This document shows, piece after piece, positions 54,295 through 63,165 of a DNA stretch of 63,787 bases. How positions within the stretch are numbered: the stretch's first letter is position 1; every line of letters begins with the position of its first letter. Under the pieces are notes generated by a model. That model searched no databases. It saw only the letters and a program-made list of their open reading frames with translations, and was not told where the DNA came from. Position numbers and translations under genes: made by a program. This stretch comes from Streptomyces soli. Lineage in GTDB: Bacteria; Actinomycetota; Actinomycetes; Streptomycetales; Streptomycetaceae. The DNA is taken from assembly GCF_003999195.1 (NCBI RefSeq), contig NZ_RJVR01000354.1, positions 1 to 63,787 on the forward strand. The letters are read 5' to 3'.

Positions 54295-55260
54295 ATGTTC
54301 CGCCACTCGATACGCACGCTTCTGGTCGGCCTGTGCACGCTTACCGCGGCATCACAGGCCGCCACGGCCGTGGCCCTTGCCGTACCGGCCGAGCCGCACC
54401 CGGCGGCGCCCGCCGCCCAGGCACTGCGCCAGCAGACGCTCTCCGACCTCACCACCGCTACGAAGGGAGAGGCGTTCGCCTACGCCTCCTACAGCCTCTT
54501 CGGCACTCAAGCCGACCGTGAAGCCCACCCGGCCATTGGCAAGCTCTTCCGCACCACGGCACAGACCGAGCTGAACAAGTACCTGCACCAAGCGGCCACC
54601 CTGACCGGCCTGGCTGGCACGAACACGGCCAACCTGCGCCAGGCCATCAACGGCGAGACCTACGAGCACCAGGTCATGTACCGCGGCTTCGCAGACCAGG
54701 CCCGCAAGGACGGAGACCTGGACGCCGCCAAGCTGTTCACCGAGATCGCCGCGGACGAGGGCCGCCACCGCGACGCCTACCGCACAGCGCTCACGGTCGT
54801 GACCACCGGCCGCGGCACCATCCCGGCGCCACCGAAGGCGGACACGGTGTTGGTGCCTGCCGGGCTGCCCCAGGTAAAGGCCGCCCGCACAAAGGCCAAC
54901 CTGGACACCGCCATGCACGGCGAGGCACTCGCCCACGCCAAGTACATGCTCTTCGCCGCACGCGCGAACCAGACCGGCAACACCGCGCTGGCCCGCCTAT
55001 GGAAGGGCACAGCCGGGGTGGAAGTGCACGAGCACTTCGCCGGCGAAGCGGTACTGGCCGGACTCGTGCGCACAACCAAGGCGAACCTGCGCAAGGCCAT
55101 CACCGGGGAGCACAACGAAGCGACCAACCTGTACCCGGGGTTCGCCAAGCGCGCCACCGCCGCAGGTGACACCGCCACCGCCCGCTACTTCCGCGACACC
55201 GCCGCGGACGAAGCCCGGCACACCGCCGCCTTCCAGCGGGCACTCAACCAGCTGCACTGA
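54295..55260 (+). CDS. Secreted protein with two rubrerythrin/ferritin-like domains
   Basis: The 321-residue protein has a signal peptide (about 1-32, TAASQAATAVALAVPA) and two ferritin-like four-helix domains. Domain 1 has EAFAYASYSLFG, TELNKYLHQA, GETYEHQVMYRGFADQA and ADEGRHRDAY. Domain 2 has EALAHAKYMLFAA, GVEVHEHFAGEA, GEHNEATNLYPGFAKRA and ADEARHTAAF. Each keeps Glu and ExxH ligands expected for a di-iron site. An extracytoplasmic rubrerythrin-like protein could scavenge peroxide or bind iron. ATG 54295 follows AGAGGAGGA. It is not preceded by a regulon palindrome. Confidence 0.85.
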   Translation: MFRHSIRTLLVGLCTLTAASQAATAVALAVPAEPHPAAPAAQALRQQTLSDLTTATKGEAFAYASYSLFGTQADREAHPAIGKLFRTTAQTELNKYLHQAATLTGLAGTNTANLRQAINGETYEHQVMYRGFADQARKDGDLDAAKLFTEIAADEGRHRDAYRTALTVVTTGRGTIPAPPKADTVLVPAGLPQVKAARTKANLDTAMHGEALAHAKYMLFAARANQTGNTALARLWKGTAGVEVHEHFAGEAVLAGLVRTTKANLRKAITGEHNEATNLYPGFAKRATAAGDTATARYFRDTAADEARHTAAFQRALNQLH

Positions 55261-55372
55261 CCACCCCCGGGCGAGACGAACAACCCGCGAGGCCAGCCGG
55301 GCGGACCCCCGACCGCCCGGCCGATCCGCACTTCTCCCCGTGGCCTGGCGTTGCGGGTGCCGATAATTCATC

Positions 55373-55410
55373 CGCCCAGGTCGGCAGCTTATGAGCTGCC
55401 GACCTGGGCG
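55373..55410. terminator. Perfect 17-bp stem-loop
   Basis: Arms 55373-55389 and 55394-55410 are exact complements with a TATG loop. The hairpin lies between the ferritin-like gene and the IS6-like transposase. It is probably a transcription terminator, but could also mark the element boundary. Confidence 0.65.
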
Positions 55411-55442
55411 CTCACGTTTGCTGATCTTCCCGGGGAGGGGTT

Positions 55443-56165
55443 GTGGTGGAGTCGGGGTCGCCGTCGTACAGGGGTTCCGGTTCCCGGCGGAGATCATCTC
55501 CCATGCGGTGTGGCTGTACCACCGCTTCCCGCTGGTCCTTCCGCGAGGTCGAGGAGTTGCTGCTCGCCCGCGGGGTCATCGTCTCCCACGAGACCATCTG
55601 GCAGTGGTGCGACCGGTTCGGCCCGCAGTACGCGGCCGCACTGCGCCGCCGCCGGCCGCAGGCCCGCGACAAATGGCACCTCGATGAGGTGTTCATCAAG
55701 GTCAACGGGGTGCGGCAGTACCTATGGCGCGCGGTGGACCAGGACGGCAACGTGCTGGACATCCTGGTCCAGTCCCGGCGGGACGCGAAGGCCGCGAAGC
55801 GGTTCATGGCCAAGCTCATGAAGAAGCAGCGCCGGGTACCCCGGGTGCTGGTCACCGACAAGTGCCGCTCCTACGGGCCGGCTCACCGGGAACTGATGGG
55901 CTCGGTGGAACACCGGTCACACACGGGGCTGAACAACCGGGCGGAGAACTCGCATCAGCCCACCCGCCAGCGCGAACGCGCGATGAAGTACTTCCGCTCA
56001 CCCCGGTCAGCCCAGAAGTTCCTCGCCGCATTCAGTCAGATCCCGCCCCATTTCCGGCCCCGACGTCATCTGATGGCCGCATCCGAGTACCGGGCCGAGA
56101 TGACCGTCCGCTTCGCCATCTGGGACCGCATCACCGGCGTCACCACCTTGCCCACCACGGCCTGA
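55443..56165 (+). mobile_element. IS6-family (IS26-like) transposase with compensated double frameshift
   Basis: The 240-codon frame encodes a DDE transposase: EELLLARGVIVSHETIWQWC, first Asp in WHLDEVFIKVNG, second in VTDKCRSYGPAH, Glu in NNRAENSHQPTRQRER. Near the N-terminus, the frame from about 55473 to 55533 reads nonsense. The next frame gives the family sequence FRFPAEIISHAVWLYHRFPL before returning to SFREVEELL. One base lost and one gained explain this. About 20 residues of the HTH region are replaced, so the protein is probably inactive. Clear terminal inverted repeats were not found. Confidence 0.85.
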
Positions 56166-56224
56166 ACCAGAGCCAGTCACCCGGCCCCACCACGACTCAC
56201 ACACCTCAACCAACCCACCAGCCC

Positions 56225-56510
56225 GACAAGTTCACAACGCCCCTCGGCGTTCGTCAGTACAAGGAGAGCCCGCAGAAGCGTGGTCGCGTGTCGGGCGTAC
56301 ATGCGCACCTTGGTGAGGATCCGCCAGTTCTTCAGGTCGGCGAAGCCGTGCTCGTTCGCCGCTCGCTCGCGGCTGACCAGCCGGTTCGCTTCCTTCTGGG
56401 CGTCGGTGAGCGGATGGCCGCGGGTCGCCCGGCGGCCGGTGACGATGACGGGGTCGTCGTCCAGGCCGCCGAAGCCGAGATCGGCGGCTCCTGTTCTCCT
56501 CTCGGATCAT
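56225..56510 (-). mobile_element. IS5-family DDE transposase fragment
   Basis: The minus strand reads the C-terminal third of a DDE_Tnp_4-type transposase: GLDDDPVIVTGRRATRGHPL, LTDAQKEANRLVSRERAANE, HGFADLKNWRILTKVRMYAR. There is no start codon, catalytic N-terminal part or terminal repeats. A second, diverged fragment of the same family is at 58809-59140. Confidence 0.8.
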
Positions 56511-56575
56511 TCTTCGGAGGCTGGTGCGTGCCGCGGCCAGGTCTGCCTCAAAGCTCGTCACACGCCTCAGTGATG

Positions 56576-57166
56576 TCACGCGTCGTTCAGGCCACCGGGG
56601 CTACTTGTGTTGCTGCGGCTGTGCAGTGGCAGAGCGGCAAGCGCGAGCAGAATGGCAAGTCCGAGCAGCACGATCGCCTCGGGCACGGGTTGCTTGGCGC
56701 GCCAGAGCTGGACTGGCAGCCCGATCCAGGGCACGCGCAATCGTTCTACGCCTTGGAGTGCCGTGGGCCGTATCGGGGTGGAGTCCGGTGTGGAGTTGGC
56801 GTCACCTTTGGTGATCAGGTCGTTGTTGGGAAGTACCTGGTAGACCCGATGGGTGAGCAGATGGCTGGGTCGGGTGGGGTCCTGGGCCAGCACGATTTGG
56901 CCCACCGCCGGTGTGCGGTCGCGCGGTGGTGGCTGGTAGAGAACGACGTCGCCCGGCATGAGGGCGGGACGCATGGAGCCGGACTGCACCACGCCCGCTG
57001 TCCAGCCCAGCGCCACCACGGGCAAGTGCGCCCACACCAGCAGCCCAACCATCGAGCCGAGCACGGTACGTGAGATGACCGCGGTGACCACGCGGATCGG
57101 GTGCGGGGCGCCCTTGGCCGTGGGTTGGCGGGGCGTGTCGGCGGCCAGGTCACCTCCGAGGGTCAC
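56576..57166 (-). CDS. SipW/ER-type signal peptidase I
   Basis: The 196-residue membrane protease has the catalytic Ser in QSGSMRPALMPGDVV, the catalytic His (in place of the bacterial Lys) in LLTHRVYQV, and the Asp box TKGDANSTPD. N-terminal (about 28-58) and C-terminal (about 165-185) helices are present. ER-type peptidases such as SipW process dedicated substrates like TasA. ATG 57166 overlaps the stop of the TasA-like gene (ATGA), strong evidence for a peptidase-substrate pair. Confidence 0.88.
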   Translation of the reverse strand: MTLGGDLAADTPRQPTAKGAPHPIRVVTAVISRTVLGSMVGLLVWAHLPVVALGWTAGVVQSGSMRPALMPGDVVLYQPPPRDRTPAVGQIVLAQDPTRPSHLLTHRVYQVLPNNDLITKGDANSTPDSTPIRPTALQGVERLRVPWIGLPVQLWRAKQPVPEAIVLLGLAILLALAALPLHSRSNTSSPGGLNDA

Positions 57167-57750
57167 TTGCGTTCCCGCGCTTCCCAGGTGAAGGACGCCT
57201 CGTTAACGGTTTCGCTTTGCGAGCTGTTGGGTGCGCTCGGACTGAACTTCCACGCGAAGCGGAAACTCAGCGAGTTGGGTGGCTTGCCGGGCAGGGTCCA
57301 GGGACCCACGCCGGTGCGGAAGTCGGTGTGCAGGGCGACGAACGTGTCCAGGGTGCCGTCGAACGCGGTCACGTGCGGAGTGAAGCCGTTGCAGTCGCCG
57401 AAGGTGCCGCCGCTGCCTACCTCGATTTTGAGGTCGATGAAGGATTGGAAGTTGCTGGGCCAGTTCGGCGAGCTGCTGTACAGCTTGAGCGCGGTGGGGA
57501 AGTTGGCGTTCGACTTGATCCTGATGCAGTTGGAGCCTGTGTCGCCAGGTCGCATGTTGTCGATGCGGAACATGGGCACCTTGCTGTCGTTGGCCAGCCC
57601 CGCCGAGCCGGCGGCCCACGTGTTGCCGCTGTTGCTGCTGGTCCCACTCCAGTCGGCGTTGGTGGCACCCCAGACCAGAGCACCGCTGAGCAGTAACCCG
57701 AGCGGAACGGGCACCACCTGTGCCAGCACCTTCAGCCAGGGACGCGCCAT
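57163..57750 (-). CDS. TasA/camelysin-like secreted protein
   Basis: The 195-residue protein has a signal peptide (about 1-32, VVPVPLGLLLSGALVWGAT followed by NADWSGTS). A beta-rich domain follows with the TasA/CalY hallmarks DNMRPGDTGSNCIRIKS and a C-terminal FAWKFSPSAPNS strand. It contains two Cys that could form a disulfide. It probably forms surface fibres or spore/aerial coat material after cleavage by the adjacent SipW-type peptidase. It precedes the peptidase and overlaps it by 4 bp. Confidence 0.75.
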   Translation of the reverse strand: MARPWLKVLAQVVPVPLGLLLSGALVWGATNADWSGTSSNSGNTWAAGSAGLANDSKVPMFRIDNMRPGDTGSNCIRIKSNANFPTALKLYSSSPNWPSNFQSFIDLKIEVGSGGTFGDCNGFTPHVTAFDGTLDTFVALHTDFRTGVGPWTLPGKPPNSLSFRFAWKFSPSAPNSSQSETVNEASFTWEARERK

Positions 57751-57899
57751 CGCCCACTCCGTTCAATTCCGTCGTTCCTGCAGCATATGTCTCACCCTGT
57801 CTCACCTGCGGCGGTGCCGCTCCGTGTCGCAATCCGGTTCTGATGGAGGCTCGATTCCCTGAGGAAGGTCGGGAACCGGAAACGGAGCGTCCGTCACCG

Positions 57900-58142
57900 C
57901 GCCAGGTCGGCGGCGATCCGTGGCGGCGGCGCTACCGGCCCGCACAGGCGGTGACGTTCGCTGGCGACACGGACGCCAAGCCGCTGATCGAGGCCAGGAC
58001 TTTGCCTTGCCCAGAGGCGGAACAGGGTCAGGCTGTGGGTCTGGCCGCCGCGTAGCCGCACGTGTGCCGTGATCGTCTGATCGACGCCCGGATCAGCGTG
58101 ACATCCTCGACCAGCAGGCCGACGAACCCTCGGCTGCCGCAC
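57900..58142 (-). pseudogene. Serine-recombinase-like fragment, frameshifted
   Basis: Minus-strand pieces GLLVEDVTLIRASI and, in the neighbouring frame, GVDQTITAHVRLRGGQTHSL resemble the C-terminal region of large serine recombinases (ITxxVRxRGGxTxxLTL pattern). No catalytic N-terminal domain is present. The remaining 57751-57900 shows nothing. Confidence 0.45.
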
Positions 58143-58212
58143 CCGCGACCGGTTCGAAGAGGAACGGCCGCCTGGCGGGCGCTGGCGACCTTCTCCAGCA
58201 GCGTGACCACAC

Positions 58213-58386
58213 CTACAGCGCCCGCTCGATCTGCCTGTCCTCGATCTGCTCTTCCACGTTGGTTTGCTCGTCGCGGACGGTGTACCTCACCTGGGGAGGC
58301 CGGCCCTGGACACGCTGAATCCCTCCCGTGCGCTTCTGGAGTCCTGGCCCCTTGTACTGCACACGATCTCCCCGGTTGCACTCCAT
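58213..58386 (-). CDS. Small KOW/Tudor-like protein
   Basis: The 57-residue product begins MECNRGDRVQYKGPGLQKRT and continues RPPQVRYTVRDEQTNVEEQI. It resembles small SH3/Tudor-like barrels that open with GDxVxY. ATG 58386 has AGGAG upstream. Function unknown; a nucleic-acid or protein adaptor is possible. It lies alone among mobile-element remnants. Confidence 0.5.
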   Translation of the reverse strand: MECNRGDRVQYKGPGLQKRTGGIQRVQGRPPQVRYTVRDEQTNVEEQIEDRQIERAL

Positions 58387-58672
58387 CGCTGTCTCCTGCT
58401 TCCGAGGCTGACTTGCACGGGTTAGCCTCTCTGAAGTGCGAAACCCGCCGCACATCCGCTCTGAGCGCGGGTCGCACTGTCATGCGATCGCGACTGATGA
58501 CCACCAGCGACCGCTGTCGGCCGAACGAGGTAACGCAGTCCACGTTGGCCAACTAGCACCGCTCAAAATGGCCAACGTCGCTGACCACTCCCCGCTCGCC
58601 TGCGGCGTTCCACCGTGACTGGCGATATATCGCTGACACACCGCCCCGAGGGGTGAATCTAGAATCGGAATT

Positions 58673-58785
58673 ATGTTCGATAAATTGCCTCCTGAGCTGC
58701 CCGGACTCCTCACGCTTAGGACATGGCACGCGATGTGACTGGAGCGGATCGACAGCAAGATCGCCGCAGTCCTGGTCGTGGGCGG
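58673..58785 (+). pseudogene. Remnant resembling DUF6233-type small protein, with internal stop
   Basis: ATG 58673 reads FDKLPPELPGLLTLRTWHAM, then TGA at 58736 where related proteins have Trp, then LERIDSKIAAVLV. The C-terminal half is missing, replaced by IS5-type sequence from about 58800. No other gene is seen in 58387-58672. Confidence 0.35.
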
Positions 58786-58808
58786 CTGTCTGCGGCGAAG
58801 ATCGTCGG

Positions 58809-59140
58809 TCAGCGTGCGACCTCGATGTTGGTCAGCACGAGCAGGGCGCGCTGGAGCGCGGTTGCGTGACGAACGTGCAGGCGGAGCTTGGTGATGATGC
58901 GCCAGTTCTTTAGGTGCGCGAACGCGTGCTCGCAGACCGCGCGCACGGACGCGATCAGCTTGTTGACCTGCTTCTTCGCCGGTGTGAGTGGCTTGGTGCG
59001 GGCGGCCTTATAGCCGGTGATGACTACGGGGTTGTCCGGGTCATCGTCCAGGCCGGTGAAGCCGAGGTCGCCGATGGCACCCAGTTCGTGGGCGCGCAGG
59101 TGCTCGACGAGGTGGTTGTAGCGGGAGGCGGGAGGTGACC
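58809..59140 (-). mobile_element. IS5-family DDE transposase fragment
   Basis: The minus strand reads GAIGDLGFTGLDDDPDNPVV, ITGYKAARTKPLTPAKKQVN, KLIASVRAVCEHAFAHLKNW, RIITKLRLHVRHATALQRAL and a natural C-terminus at 58809. Only the last third of the transposase is present. It is related to, but clearly diverged from, the fragment at 56225-56510. Confidence 0.8.
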
Positions 59141-59734
59141 GACGCCGGATCGAGCCGGTGCAGCCAGGTCGCCTGCCGCAGGGCTTCGTCGGCGAGGCGG
59201 CCGGCGGAGTCGTAGTCCCACGGACCGTTGAGGATCAGGCGGACGCCGGCCTCGCGGCCGCAGGTGACGCTCACCGTATGGCGGTGCAGCCGTACGGACG
59301 CGGGCCCGTACGGTACGACCGCCCCGGGGGTGCGCTGGGGGAGGTCGCTCAGACCATGGCGGCGGCGACGCGTTTGGGTAGGTGGTCGACGTCGGGCAGG
59401 CAGGGCAGGGCTGGGGCGCGGCGGGCGGCGGCGTGCAGCACCGCGACCATGCCGGTTCCGGTGAGGGAGCGGGCGTTGCTGCGCAGCGCGAGGCGGTATC
59501 CGGTCGGCAGGTCGGTGTGGGTGGTCCGGTGCGGCAGGGCGGCGTGGCGGGTGAGGTGACGGCATCGGCCACGTCCGCGTAGGGCAGGGCGAGGGGCATG
59601 GTCGTGTCTCCTCCTGGAGCAGGGGCTACAGGCCGGCGGCCGGGCGCGGGAGTGACCAGCGCCCGGCTGCCCGGACCGACTTTCAGAACAGGCTGTCGCT
59701 GTCGCCGAACCGCGCGGACTGTGCGGCCCGGGCC
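59141..59734. other. Decayed coding sequence, not identified
   Basis: Minus-strand pieces in different frames look coding (YRLALRSNARSLTGTGMVAV, LPDVDHLPKRVAAAMV; VRLILNGPWDYDSAGRLADE) but need several frameshifts and match no family I recognise. Probably one or two degraded accessory genes between transposase and USP remnants. Confidence 0.3.
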
Positions 59735-59929
59735 GTGAGCCCGGGCGTCGTTGTTCGCCACGGAACGCGGGAGGGCACGGTTTGTGACGCCCTGCTGGAC
59801 GCGGCGATTACCGCCGATCTGTTGGTGGTCGGCGCGCGCCGCAGGCACGGCTCCCTACTTGGTCCGGTGAACCACGCGGTTTTGCACCACGCCGCCTACC
59901 CTGTGGCGGTCGTGCCCATAGCGGTGTGA
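59735..59929 (+). pseudogene. C-terminal fragment of a universal stress protein
   Basis: About 64 codons read EGTVCDALLDAAITADLLVV, GARRRHGSLLGPVNHAVLHH and end CVVP-like AVVPIAV. This closely parallels the C-terminus of the USP at 5826-6701 (GARRRHGSFGMQLGPVNHAM), though base-level differences show it is not a recent copy. Everything upstream in the gene is lost. Confidence 0.75.
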
Positions 59930-60094
59930 AGGGGCCGGTCGGAGGGGCGGGGGTGGCCAGTTGGCCCTGTCGGTGGCCGCCGGCCGCCCCCGACACCCTG
60001 CCCGCTGGCAGGAGATGTTTGTCCAGGCCATGGCTCGGATCGCAGGCCGGTTCCGATGGGTCGAGCCCGGGCCACAGCGCGTGCGTCTGTGAAA

Positions 60095-60141
60095 GGGTAG
60101 AACCTGGCGGCCGGCGCAATGCAGACCGCCAGGTTCTACCC
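60095..60141. terminator. Perfect 16-bp stem-loop after the multicopper oxidase gene
   Basis: Arms 60095-60110 and 60126-60141 are exact complements with a 15-nt loop, 25 bp downstream of the stop at 60166 on the minus strand. It is a convincing intrinsic-type hairpin. Nothing else is seen in 59930-60094. Confidence 0.75.
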
Positions 60142-60165
60142 GGTCCGGTGTGTCTCTACCAGTGT

Positions 60166-61911
60166 CTAGGGCTGGCGCACCAGTTGGTCGAGATGTCCCT
60201 GCGTGAGTACGAGCGGCAGTTGGAATTGCGGCTTCAAGCCAACGACCAGGGGACGCATCATCTCGATGGCACCGTTTGAGAAAGCGCCGTCCTCATGGGA
60301 GAGGATGTGGCAGTGCCAGACTGAGGTTCCCGGGATGGTGTATTTGCCGACCCAGGCGGTGATGTAGTCCGGAGGGGACTCAAAGGTGTCCTTGGGTCCG
60401 GATTCGTAGGCGTTTGCCGGTTGGAAGGGTCCGATGGTGCTGGGCACGGGCCTGCCGTTGGCATCCCAAGCCCCGACATGCCATCGTCCGATCAGCTGCT
60501 GTTCGAGGAGGTGTTCATGGATGGGATGCGCGTCCGGACTATGGTTGCGCATGGCCCAAACTTCCGTGGAGCCGAGTTGGGGTGTCTCGGTGGGCGGGTC
60601 GAAATAGTTGAGCAGCTGGTTCTTGTCCCCGAGCTGGGGATTACCAGCCGTAATCTCGCCGGCCTGGACCGTTCGGAGGCGAGCCTGCGCCAGCTTGAGA
60701 GCGAGCGGCGTGGCGTTGTTGGTCTCCAGGATTGTCTTTGGTACCCGTGAATGGTCCGGACACGTCACGCTGGTGCCGACGTCGAATCGCATCAACTGAG
60801 GAATCGCCGGCGCCACGTTCGGCCCCGGGTAGGGTCCGGGAGCGTCGTTGGCCAGCACCCAGTTCTGCGAGTTGTGGCCGGTGAAGTCGACGACCACCTT
60901 GTAGCGCTCTCCGGGTGCGATGAGCAGGTCGCTGACCGGCGCGGGATGCAGCAGGTAGCCGTCGTCATTGCCGACCACGGTCATTGCCGGCGCAGCTGAT
61001 GGAGATCCGGTGACCTGTTGCAGGCTCAGGTGGTAGAAGCGGGAGTCTGAGCCGTTGACCAGGGTGAAGGTGTAGCGTCTCGGCTCCACGTTCTGCTTGG
61101 GCGCGATGGTTCCATTGATCACCGGTCGGTCGCCGAAGAATTCCGGGTCGGCGTGCGTGTAGCACAGCGAATAGTCGGCGTTGAACGACTTGTCCTGCAG
61201 CACGTAGGACTTGGCGAACTTCCCCCGAGGCAGCCCGAACGACGGCTCCAATTTGTCGGTGTTGGGCGCCAGCCCCGCCAAGCCCTCATAGACGTGGTAC
61301 GAGTCCGCCGCATCGGCGTGGTCGTGGTACCACAAGGGCGCCGCAGCCTGGTTGTTCGGATAGTGCTGCGTCTGTGATCCAAGCGGCGGGACTTCCACTC
61401 CGTTGGGTGCGGGGACGCCGTCGCTTGCCGCAGACTGCAGACCGCCATGGCGGTGTGTGGTGATGGTGTTGTTGTTGTTGGGCTGGTCGAACGGAAATAC
61501 GGGTGTGCCTGCTGCGGGCAGGTTGTTGATTACCCGTACGTTGATGGGATGGTTCTTCTGGGTGACGAGGGTTGGGCCGAGGTAGTCCACGGTGGCGTTG
61601 GCCGTGCTGTAGCCCAGTGTCTTGGTCGGCCCCCACGCGCTGCTGAATTTGTGGGTGTTATGTACGCCCACCGTGAGCGTGTAGTGGTTGAACACGTCTG
61701 GTGCAGCCACCGGTGGCTGCTGCACATTATCGATGAAGGGCGTCGTCGCGGGCGAGGGGCCGCAGGTAATCGGAGCAGCCAGCGCAGTTGCCGACGGTCC
61801 GACCGCCATCAGCGACCCGGCCCCGACTACAGCCATGCTGGCTGCCAGCATGCGTGGCGGTATCAGGTGCCTGGCAGACCACCAGCGCTGTCGATGTCGT
61901 GTCGCGTACAA
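60166..61911 (-). CDS. Secreted multicopper oxidase (CotA/bilirubin-oxidase-like)
   Basis: The 581-residue cupredoxin enzyme has a signal sequence (about 25-50, AASMAVVGAGSLMAVGPSAT). Copper motifs are THRHGG, PLWYHDHAD, HPIHEHLLEQQ and WHCHILSHEDGAF, giving all trinuclear ligands and the type-1 Cys-His pair. Five residues after the last His the usual axial Met is Phe; MMRP comes later (GAIEMMRP), as if several residues were inserted. It oxidises phenols, metals or bilirubin with O2. TTG 61911 was chosen because GGGAGG lies 5 bp upstream; ATG 61980 would add 23 residues without a site. Confidence 0.88.
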   Translation of the reverse strand: MYATRHRQRWWSARHLIPPRMLAASMAVVGAGSLMAVGPSATALAAPITCGPSPATTPFIDNVQQPPVAAPDVFNHYTLTVGVHNTHKFSSAWGPTKTLGYSTANATVDYLGPTLVTQKNHPINVRVINNLPAAGTPVFPFDQPNNNNTITTHRHGGLQSAASDGVPAPNGVEVPPLGSQTQHYPNNQAAAPLWYHDHADAADSYHVYEGLAGLAPNTDKLEPSFGLPRGKFAKSYVLQDKSFNADYSLCYTHADPEFFGDRPVINGTIAPKQNVEPRRYTFTLVNGSDSRFYHLSLQQVTGSPSAAPAMTVVGNDDGYLLHPAPVSDLLIAPGERYKVVVDFTGHNSQNWVLANDAPGPYPGPNVAPAIPQLMRFDVGTSVTCPDHSRVPKTILETNNATPLALKLAQARLRTVQAGEITAGNPQLGDKNQLLNYFDPPTETPQLGSTEVWAMRNHSPDAHPIHEHLLEQQLIGRWHVGAWDANGRPVPSTIGPFQPANAYESGPKDTFESPPDYITAWVGKYTIPGTSVWHCHILSHEDGAFSNGAIEMMRPLVVGLKPQFQLPLVLTQGHLDQLVRQP

Positions 61912-62226
61912 GAAGACCTCCCGCAGAAGTAGCGTTACCGGCGCTCGTATGCCGTCGACGCGTTGATTGGCCGTCACCAATCCGGCGGGATTGGTGGGTA
62001 TCGACGTGCCCGCGAACCGTCAGAGGAATTTCTGCGGCCGGTGCGTAATTTGAGCTCGTCGGATTCAAAAATGTATGTCGTCGGGTGTGCCCGCCTGGCG
62101 TGCGTCGGTTTGAGCCCCCGAATGGTGATAGAATTCACCCCTTTGATGTAAGGGTTTTGACGCAGCTGTTCAGCTGGGGTGACGGTCTGTTGGACCTCTC
62201 CGGTTGTTGATCGTTAAGCTCGCGGT
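61912..62226. other. Intergenic stretch, relatively AT-rich
   Basis: No gene or clear repeat is seen. The base composition is noticeably lower in GC than the island. It presumably contains the multicopper oxidase promoter and the left boundary of the IS66 remnant. Confidence 0.4.
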
Positions 62227-63165
62227 GTGGAGTCCACCGGTGAGCCGACGTGTGAGGAGTTGCTGCTCCTGCTGTCGGCGAAGGACGCACGATCGCGGCG
62301 TTGAGGGCGCTGGTCGAGCAGCAGGCGGTGCGGGTCGAGGGGCTGGTCGGCCGGGTTGCGGAGTTGGAACGGTGGCTGGGCAAGGATTCGTCGAATTCCT
62401 CGAAGCTGCCGTCCTCGGATGGTCCGTTCGCCAAGCCCGCACTGAAGCGGTCCTCGCGGACGCGTTCGGGGCGTGGTCCGGGCAAGCAGGACGGCACCTC
62501 CGGTGCGACGCTCAAGCGGGTCGAGGACCCGGACGAGACGGTGACCAGCGACCCGGAGATCTGCTGCGGGTGCGGGGACTCCCTGGTTGACGCCCCCGTC
62601 TTCGACGAACGCCGCCATCAGGTCTTCGATGCTCCGCGGCCCCTCTTCGTCCCGAGGTGACCGAGTGCCGGATCGTGTCGCGGACCTGCACGGGCTGCGG
62701 CACCACGACGGTGGACGATGTCCCGGCGTGGGCACGCGGGCGGGTGCAGTACCGCCCGAGGCTGATGGCGCGTGCCGTGTGGCTGGTGTGCGCCCATCAC
62801 CTGCCGGTGCGCCGGGCCGCCGGCGTGCTGTCCGCGCTGCTGGGTGCGTCGGTGTCCGGTGGCTGGGTCGCCGCTCTGCGCGGGAAGGCAGCCCGTCTGC
62901 TGGAGTCCGGCTTCCTGCCGCGGGTAAGGGAGTTGATCGCCTCCGCCCCGGCCGCTCACACGGACGAGACCTGCGCGCGAGCGGCCGGTGCCCTGCGCTA
63001 CCTGCACGTCGCCTGCACCGAGTACCTGACCGCGATGCACGTCGGCGACTGCACCAAAGGAAGCCATAGATGCGGGCGGGGTGGCCCGCCTTCGACGGCG
63101 TGCTGGTCCGCGACGGCTACGGTGGCTACACCCACCTCGACCACGGCCGGTTGCTTCGCTCTGGA
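62227..63165 (+). mobile_element. IS66-family transposase, multiply frameshifted and truncated
   Basis: From GTG 62227 (VESTGEPTCEELLLLLSAKD) the IS66 sequence continues only by changing frame. Near 62286 it passes to ALRALVEQQAVRVEGLVGRV and LGKDSSNSSKLPSSDGPFAK. Near 62650 it passes to TECRIVSRTCTGCGTTTV, YRPRLMARAVWLVCAHHLPV and AHTDETCARAAGALRYLHVA. Near 63060 it passes to WPAFDGVLVRDGYGGYTHLD. It ends at about 63165, before the rest of the catalytic domain. A dead element. Confidence 0.85.

Noticed and set aside
55373..56225. Terminal inverted repeats of the IS6-like element
   Set aside because: No matching inverted repeats flanking the transposase frame. The 17-bp hairpin at 55373 is self-complementary and has no partner on the right side.
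59041..59565. Minus-strand 174-codon frame as an intact gene
   Set aside because: Only its second half looks coding. The first half looks coding in a different frame, so it is reported as decayed sequence instead.
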